A model generated the notes under the pieces. It was not told the DNA's origin. It saw nothing but the letters and a program-made list of their open reading frames with translations, and made no database searches. 64,000 bases of DNA, from NCBI GenBank assembly GCA_005889405.1, contig VBFY01000063.1:124001-188000 (forward strand), read 5' to 3'. Position numbers and translations under genes: made by a program. This document shows, in pieces, positions 58,874 through 64,000 of the stretch (positions are counted from its first letter, which is position 1; each line of letters opens with the position of its first letter). This stretch comes from Chloroflexota bacterium (lineage in GTDB: Bacteria; Chloroflexota; Limnocylindria; P2-11E).

Positions 58874-60238
58874 GTGGCCGAAGCGACCGATACGATCCAC
58901 CGCGTCGCCTCGAAGGTCCTCACGCTCGAGGACCTCGAGCTCGAGACGCTGCGTGCGCTGAATAGCGAGTACCTCCGCCATCATCCCGAAGAGGTCGCCG
59001 CTTTCCTCAACGAGCGCTCGCCCGAGGACACCGCGCTCCTACTCGCGCGCGCGCCGACTCCGACGGCCGCGGCACAGATCCTGGAGCGCCTGAATCCACG
59101 GGTCGCGGCGGAAGTGCTCGCCCTGCTCGACGACGTCCTCGTGCGCGCGATGCTCGCCGTCACGAACCCGGTGCGCGCCGCGCAGATCATCGGCGGGCTC
59201 GACCCCGTTGCGCGCGACGCGCAGCTCACCCGACTCGACGAGCGCGCCGCGGAGCAGATCCGCGAGCTCCTCGCGTATCCCGCCGACTCGGCCGGTGCCC
59301 TCATGGATCCGCGCATCAGCGCCTTCGGCCCCGACACGACGGTCGAAGAGGCGCTGCGCAAGATGCGCACCTTCAAAGAGAAAGAGCTCGGCTCGATCTA
59401 CCTCATGGACCGCGAGGGCCGACTCGCCGGCGCCGTTCCGCTCGGTGAGATCGCGACGGCCGAACCCGACACACCGCTGCGCGACCTGATCCGCGGCGAG
59501 CCCGTCTCCGTGTTCGTCAACGCCTCTCGCGAGGAGGTCGTGAAGGCGCTGGACGAGCGACGCGTGGCGACCCTGCCGGTCGTCGACGCGGAGTCCAAGC
59601 TCGTTGGCGTGATCCGCTACCGGACGCTCGTCGCCGCCGCCGAGGCTGAAGCGACCATGGGGATCCAGACGATGGTCGGCGTCGGTAAGGAGGAGCACGC
59701 GCTGTCGCGCGTCCGCTTTGCGGTCCGCCAGCGCCTGCCGTGGCTCGAGATCAACCTGGCGACCGCATTCGCCGCGGCGTTCGTCGTCGGTCTGTTCGAG
59801 GGGACGATCGCGCAGTTCACCGCGCTCGCGGTGCTCATGCCGGTCGTCGCCGGCCAGTCCGGCAACAGCGGAATGCAGGCGCTGGCCGTGACGATGCGCG
59901 GCCTCGCGCTGCGTGAGGTCCGCCCGACGCACTGGCCGCGCCTCATCTGGAAGGAAGCGGGCACGGGGATCATCAACGGCTTCGCCTGCGCGGTGGTCAC
60001 CGCCCTCGCCGTGTATCTCTGGAGCCACAGCGCGGGGCTCGCGTTCGTCATCGGCCTGGCGATGGTGATCTCGATGAGCCTCGCCGGGATGGCCGGCGCG
60101 GCCGTGCCGCTCATCCTGAAAGCGCTCGGCCAGGATCCGGCGCAGTCGTCGTCGATCGTTCTCACGACGATCACCGACATCTCGGGGTTCATGGCGTTCC
60201 TCGGTCTCGCGACCATCTTTTCCAGTCTTCTCACGTGA
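58874..60238 (+). CDS. mgtE: Magnesium transporter MgtE
   Basis: A 454-residue protein. An MgtE_N domain (about residues 35-130), a CBS pair (about 135-255, with FVNASREEVVKALDERRVATLPVVD) and five helices including WLEINLATAFAAAFVVGLFEGTIAQ and VAGQSGNSGMQALAVTMRGLAL. The CBS pair gates Mg2+ flow. The GTG 58874 start is used. No M-box riboswitch fits the 40-base upstream gap. Confidence 0.93.
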   Translation: MAEATDTIHRVASKVLTLEDLELETLRALNSEYLRHHPEEVAAFLNERSPEDTALLLARAPTPTAAAQILERLNPRVAAEVLALLDDVLVRAMLAVTNPVRAAQIIGGLDPVARDAQLTRLDERAAEQIRELLAYPADSAGALMDPRISAFGPDTTVEEALRKMRTFKEKELGSIYLMDREGRLAGAVPLGEIATAEPDTPLRDLIRGEPVSVFVNASREEVVKALDERRVATLPVVDAESKLVGVIRYRTLVAAAEAEATMGIQTMVGVGKEEHALSRVRFAVRQRLPWLEINLATAFAAAFVVGLFEGTIAQFTALAVLMPVVAGQSGNSGMQALAVTMRGLALREVRPTHWPRLIWKEAGTGIINGFACAVVTALAVYLWSHSAGLAFVIGLAMVISMSLAGMAGAAVPLILKALGQDPAQSSSIVLTTITDISGFMAFLGLATIFSSLLT

Positions 60239-62106
60239 GCACTGGCGCGCGCCGGCTCGTCGCCTCTGCGCTGCTGGTCGTCGCTGCCGCGCTGCTCGTG
60301 TCCGCCACTCGCGCCGCCGACGAAGGCTGGGTCGTGGAGCGGTTCGCTTCGGACGTGAACATCCAGAGCGACGGTCGGCTTCTCGTCACCGAGAACATCG
60401 ACGTCAATTTCCAGGCCCTCAGCGATCGGCACGGCATCTTCCGCGACATACCGGTGCGCTACCGGTGGGATGCCGACCCGACGTACGAGCGCGTGTACCA
60501 GCTCAGCGTGCAGTCGGTCCGCGACCTGAATGGGCGCGCGGTGAATTACGAGACGAGCCAGAACGGGGCGAACTTCCGGATCAAGATCGGCGACGCAAAT
60601 CGCACCGTCACTGGGAAGCAGACCTATCGCATCGCGTACACGGTGCGCGGCGCGCTGAATTCCTTCGCGGACCACGATGAGCTGTTCTGGAACGTGAACG
60701 GCGGCGGGTGGCCCGTGCCGATGCTCGCCGTGAGCGCGACCGTCTTCGCCCCGTCCAACGCCTTCACGTCGATCGCGTGCTACGAAGGTGCGACTGGCTC
60801 GAGCAAGCCGTGCCGCAGCTCCTTCGCGGCCGACCGCGTCACGTTCAGCGCGACGGGCGCGCTCGCCACCGGCGATCAGCTCACGTTCGTCACATCGCTC
60901 CGAAAGGGGATCGTCTCAGGGACGCTGCCGATCCTGGAGCAGCGTCAGCGCGGTGTGGAGAGCTACTTCGACCTGACGCCGTCGACGGAGGGCGCCGCGC
61001 TACTCGTGATGCTCGGCGGTCTCGGTCTCGTGATCTGGCGCTGGTGGTCGGCCGGTCGTGACGAGCAGGGCCGCCAGACGATCGTGGCGGAGTACGAGCC
61101 GCCCGAGAAGCTGCGGCCGGCGCAGGTCGGACTTCTCGTCGACGAGCATGCCGACACGAAGGACGTCACCGCGACGATCGTCGATCTCGCGGTCCGCGGT
61201 TTCTTGACGATCACCGAGCTGCCGATGATCGGGATCGTCAAGTTCTTGGGGGGGAAGGACTGGTCGCTGACGCGCACGGCGGACAAAGCCGATCCCGCGG
61301 CACTGCAGCCGTACGAGCGCACCATTTACGACGGGCTCTTCGGCCGCGCCGTGCCCGATGACCGCGCGACGAAGCTCGTCGCCTTGATCCAGCAGTTCAA
61401 CGCGCGGGTCGGTGCCGCGCCCGCCGCCCTCGCCGCGCTCCAACCCGAACCCACCGACGTGGTGAAGCTGTCCGCGCTGAAGGAGCACTTCTACACGACG
61501 CTCAGCAAAGCGCAGCGCGAGCTTTACGCCGACTCCGTGGCTCGCAAGTGGTTCCCCGCGGATCCGCAGCGCGTCCGGCAGATCTACGCGGGGCTCGGGT
61601 GTCTCGCGATCGCGGTCGCTGCTGTCAGCGTCTTCGCGCTCGGCTCCATGCTCGGCGCGGGTCTGGTCGGACTTGCCGCGATCGTGCCCGCGGTCGCGCT
61701 GCTTGGCGTCGCGTCGCGCATGCCGCGCAAGACGAGCACCGGTGCCGAGCTCTTGCGCCGCACGCTTGGCTTCCGCCACTACATGGAGATCGCCGAGACC
61801 GAGCGACAACGTTTTGCCGAGCGCGAGAACATCTTCTCCGAGTACCTGCCCTACGCGATCGTGTTCGGCTCTGTCGAGAAATGGGCGCGCGCCTTTAAGG
61901 ACATCGACGTGACGAAGCAGACCGCGAGCTGGTACACGGGCAGCACGCTCGGCGCGTTCTCCGCGAACGATCTGTCGAACAACTTGAGCTCCTTCTCGAA
62001 CCAGGTCTCCTCGGCGATCGCCTCGACGCCTGGCGGGAGCGGTGGCAGCGGCTTCGGCGGCGGATCGGGTGGTGGCGGCGGCGGCGGTGGTGGCGGCAGC
62101 TGGTGA
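60235..62106 (+). CDS. DUF2207 membrane protein
   Basis: A 623-residue protein. Signal-anchor ALLVVAAALLVSATRAADEG is followed by the DUF2207 beta domain (FASDVNIQSDGRLLVTENIDV, HGIFRDIPVRY), a helix (GAALLVMLGGLGLVIWRWW), a cytoplasmic-type region, a second pair of helices near residues 445-490, and a Gly-rich tail (GFGGGSGGGGGGGGGGSW). Such proteins are common in Gram-positives, with unknown roles. GTG 60235 overlaps mgtE as GTGA. Confidence 0.85.
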   Translation: MSTGARRLVASALLVVAAALLVSATRAADEGWVVERFASDVNIQSDGRLLVTENIDVNFQALSDRHGIFRDIPVRYRWDADPTYERVYQLSVQSVRDLNGRAVNYETSQNGANFRIKIGDANRTVTGKQTYRIAYTVRGALNSFADHDELFWNVNGGGWPVPMLAVSATVFAPSNAFTSIACYEGATGSSKPCRSSFAADRVTFSATGALATGDQLTFVTSLRKGIVSGTLPILEQRQRGVESYFDLTPSTEGAALLVMLGGLGLVIWRWWSAGRDEQGRQTIVAEYEPPEKLRPAQVGLLVDEHADTKDVTATIVDLAVRGFLTITELPMIGIVKFLGGKDWSLTRTADKADPAALQPYERTIYDGLFGRAVPDDRATKLVALIQQFNARVGAAPAALAALQPEPTDVVKLSALKEHFYTTLSKAQRELYADSVARKWFPADPQRVRQIYAGLGCLAIAVAAVSVFALGSMLGAGLVGLAAIVPAVALLGVASRMPRKTSTGAELLRRTLGFRHYMEIAETERQRFAERENIFSEYLPYAIVFGSVEKWARAFKDIDVTKQTASWYTGSTLGAFSANDLSNNLSSFSNQVSSAIASTPGGSGGSGFGGGSGGGGGGGGGGSW

Positions 62107-62119
62107 CCGGCCCGCGCGG

Positions 62120-63001
62120 CTAGCGACTCTCCGCGAGATCCGACGCAACGATGTAACGGCCGCCACCCATGACCTGGGCGCGGTCTGCGGCGGCGAGTGC
62201 CGCGCCGAGGAGCGCGACCGACTCGTTCGCATCGCGTGGGAACTCCGCGACGCCGATGCTGCAGTGGACCGTGCGCGCGCGACCGACGACGTCGAACGGC
62301 TCGGCCAGCACGAGCAGCAACCGTACCGCGACCACCGCCGCATCGTTGCTCGTGGTGAGCGCGGTCAGAACGACGAGGAACGAGTCGTCGGACAGCCGCG
62401 CCGGCACATCGCTCGTCCGGACGAACGCGGTGAGTCGCTTCGCGAATTGGCGAACGACCTCATCAGCGGTGGCGCGACCATCCGGCGCCTCACGCAGCTG
62501 TCGGAACCGATCGAGCTTGAGGCTCAGGATGCCGACGGAACGCTTGTCGCGCTGCGCGAGGGCGATCGCCTGCTCGACGTGGAGCATCGCGATCTCGCGC
62601 CCGGCGAGATTCGTCGTCATGTCGACCAGACCGAGTGACCGCAGCTGCACGCGCGTGTCGCGGAGGCGGACCTGCGACGTCGCGTCGGTGAACAGCACGA
62701 CGGTGTACGTCTTACCGTCCGCGCGCAGTGGCGACTGCCGGACCTCGACCCATTTGCCTTCGCGTATCTCGATGAGCGCCTGGGGCGTCGTCGTGAACTT
62801 GCCGACGTTCTGTTCGGCGATGGTCATCGAGGACCATCCGGTGATCGCGCCCGCGGCAGCGTTCCAGAAGATCAGCTCGCCATCGGCCCCGACGATCGCC
62901 ACCCCGTCGCGCGTCTCCCTCGCGAGCAGCCCCGCCAGACCCAGCGACTCCGCGTGGAGCTGCGGCGGGAGCGTCCGCCGATCCGAAAGCCGTTCGCTCA
63001 T
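62120..63001 (-). CDS. PAS-GGDEF protein with degenerate active site
   Basis: A 293-residue protein. A PAS domain (TRDGVAIVGADGELIFWNAAAGAITG, near residues 30-110) precedes a GGDEF fold (ILSLKLDRFRQLREAPDGRATADEVVRQFAKRL and CSIGVAEFPRDAN). The GG(D/E)EF motif itself reads LSDDSF, and the usual D/N substrate site is also altered, so diguanylate cyclase activity is unlikely. It may bind a nucleotide or act as a sensor. It is divergent from the gene at 63070. Confidence 0.8.
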   Translation of the reverse strand: MSERLSDRRTLPPQLHAESLGLAGLLARETRDGVAIVGADGELIFWNAAAGAITGWSSMTIAEQNVGKFTTTPQALIEIREGKWVEVRQSPLRADGKTYTVVLFTDATSQVRLRDTRVQLRSLGLVDMTTNLAGREIAMLHVEQAIALAQRDKRSVGILSLKLDRFRQLREAPDGRATADEVVRQFAKRLTAFVRTSDVPARLSDDSFLVVLTALTTSNDAAVVAVRLLLVLAEPFDVVGRARTVHCSIGVAEFPRDANESVALLGAALAAADRAQVMGGGRYIVASDLAESR

Positions 63002-63069
63002 GACGACCAGTCTGCCATCAGGGCAAGCGTTTCGAGCGCATTCGGCCTCAGGGGATTAGCGTTTCGCTG

Positions 63070-63498
63070 ATGGCGCGCCAGGTGCCCATGCAGAGCGAGC
63101 TCGATCGCCTCACCGCCGATCTTCGCGTCTTCGACGCCAATGGGATCGAGCGGGCGGCCTGGGGCTGGGACCGACACGAGCGTCGGGGCCTCGACGCGTA
63201 CCACGCCGCTGAGCGCGCCGCGCTCGCACAGATCGAACAGCGCGATCTCGGTCCGCGCTGGGAGGAATTCCGTCGCACGCTGTTCGGGCTGACCGAGGGC
63301 GCCGGCGCGCTGGTCAGCTGGAAGGCAAAGCACGGTCAACAGGGACACAAGGCCGAGCGCGCGGCGTTCGGTGCGGCGCTCGGGCTGTTCGCCAGAGGGC
63401 ACCTCACGCGTGAGCAGTACGCCGGCCTGGTCGAGCCGATGGCCGAGGCTCTTCCGTGGCTCCTACCAGACCGCGCGCCAGCTCCACGAACGCCGTGA
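63070..63498 (+). CDS. Hypothetical protein
   Basis: A 142-residue soluble, mostly helical protein with no domain I recognise. It is rich in Ala, Arg and Glu, with aromatic stretches AAWGWDRHERRGLDAYHAAERAAL. The ATG 63070 is used; ATG 63088 is possible. It stands 68 bases from the divergent PAS-GGDEF start. About 210 bases without a gene follow. Confidence 0.5.
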   Translation: MARQVPMQSELDRLTADLRVFDANGIERAAWGWDRHERRGLDAYHAAERAALAQIEQRDLGPRWEEFRRTLFGLTEGAGALVSWKAKHGQQGHKAERAAFGAALGLFARGHLTREQYAGLVEPMAEALPWLLPDRAPAPRTP

Positions 63499-63709
63499 GC
63501 GCAACCGTTCCGATCTACCGCCTCTGAAACGTCTGACGTGCTGCCGCTCGACAGCCGTCAGATGCGCGTCACTCGATTGCTCGTCGGACTCTCGAGGTAT
63601 TTCTATGCGTGTGCTGCAACACATTCCCGTCGTGGCCCGACTGATGGTTTCCTCGTGATGCTCGCGGCAATCCTTTCCGCGTCTCCACAAAGGAGCGAGG
63701 AGGAACGAA

Positions 63710-64000
63710 ATGCGACGCATCAAATCGATTCTGGCGCGACCGGCGCTTGTCATCGGGCTCTCTCTCGCGTTGGTCGGGGGAAGCGCGATAACGTTCGCGG
63801 CCGCCGCATCAACCGGAGTGATCTACGCCTGCGTGAATAACAGCAGCGGCACGATCCACCTGGTCGGTTCTGCAGATACGTGCTCGACGAATGAGGTCGC
63901 GTTGGCGTGGAATCAGCAGGGGCCCAAGGGCGACACGGGTCCACAGGGGCCCAAGGGCGACACGGGTCCACAGGGGCCGGCCGGCCCAGCTGGTATGGGT
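63710..64000 (+). CDS. Secreted collagen-like protein, N-terminal part (cut by window edge)
   Basis: ATG 63710 follows AGGAGCGAGGAGGAACG, a very strong Shine-Dalgarno. A signal peptide (LARPALVIGLSLALVGGSAITFAAAA) precedes a short domain (YACVNNSSGTIHLVGSADTC) typical of bacterial collagen-like surface proteins. Gly-X-Y repeats then start (GPKGDTGPQ twice, GPAGPAG). The gene continues beyond the window. The track shows only shadows here. Confidence 0.85.
   Translation, partial: MRRIKSILARPALVIGLSLALVGGSAITFAAAASTGVIYACVNNSSGTIHLVGSADTCSTNEVALAWNQQGPKGDTGPQGPKGDTGPQGPAGPAGMG
63919..63972 (+). repeat. Two perfect 27-bp tandem repeats coding GPKGDTGPQ
   Basis: The unit GGGGCCCAAGGGCGACACGG plus TCCACA is repeated without change, in frame with nine residues of collagen-like sequence. 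The array probably continues past the window edge. Exact identity at the DNA level suggests recent expansion. Confidence 0.85.

Noticed and set aside
1-64000. CRISPR array, prophage or insertion sequence
   Set aside because: No regularly spaced repeats, transposase, integrase or phage structural genes were seen. The only mobile-type gene is the broken LAGLIDADG ORF.

Overview
The window is a dense, GC-rich bacterial chromosome segment from a probably monoderm organism. No outer-membrane genes are visible, and the division and cell-wall (dcw) cluster has the Gram-positive-like layout with a DUF1290 small basic protein between ftsQ and ftsA. Two LLM-class F420-type oxidoreductases, DUF2203, DUF309 and GYD proteins, a MoaD-MoaE fusion and a bifunctional-type dCTP deaminase fit a soil or freshwater Chloroflexota lineage (Limnocylindria-like) or a relative. 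That placement is an inference from gene content; no rRNA is present to test it.

Layout. 1-6.3 kb: the end of lipA plus lipB (lipoate synthesis), small GYD/DUF2203/DUF309 proteins, a decayed LAGLIDADG endonuclease gene, a 7Fe ferredoxin, an F420-type oxidoreductase, a NifU-like protein without its cysteines and a dienelactone hydrolase. 6.3-10.8 kb: a three-gene minus-strand operon of a VirB11/CpaF-like ATPase, a Mg-chelatase/MoxR-type AAA+ ATPase and a large VWA protein. 10.9-12.9 kb: GatC-like small protein, amidase, Nudix hydrolase. 12.9-18.7 kb: minus-strand operon EVE, glcD, glcE, glcF, membrane protein, LLM oxidoreductase. 18.8-23.7 kb: moaD-moaE fusion, CNNM/CorC transporter, parA-parB with a translationally coupled small membrane protein, Yip1 protein. 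23.9-27.4 kb: tRNA with anticodon CAU, threonine ammonia-lyase, RNase H, degenerate phosphotransferase, RNase P RNA, CHRD lipoprotein, small membrane protein. 27.4-35.3 kb: an ABC exporter behind a promoter, short leader ORF and terminator-like hairpin, then GNAT, SDH-type protease, DoxX, prolyl oligopeptidase, zinc ribbon and fabH. 35.5-53.0 kb: the dcw cluster (mraZ rsmH ftsL ftsI murF mraY pgeF murD ftsW murG murC murB ddl ftsQ sbp ftsA ftsZ), without murE. 53.1-55.6 kb: nrdR with its own operators, HAD phosphatase, dcd, YggT, DUF167. 55.6-62.1 kb: ECF sigma factor and an envelope cluster (PspC, LiaF-like, Rieske, MgtE, DUF2207). 62.1-64 kb: degenerate PAS-GGDEF protein, hypothetical protein, start of a collagen-like secreted protein.

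Genes are mostly joined by four-base NTGA stop/start overlaps. I count five ATGA, eleven GTGA and two TTGA, plus up to four CTGA junctions where the downstream gene has no good canonical start. The threonine ammonia-lyase gene also has no ATG/GTG/TTG upstream of its catalytic-lysine codon, but it has a well-placed Shine-Dalgarno in front of a CTG. I consider CTG initiation the most testable unusual feature. Other strong leads are paired NrdR boxes over the nrdR promoter, MraZ boxes at mraZ, the leader/attenuator architecture before the ABC exporter, the ATPase-AAA-VWA operon, and rsmH lacking any plausible in-frame start.
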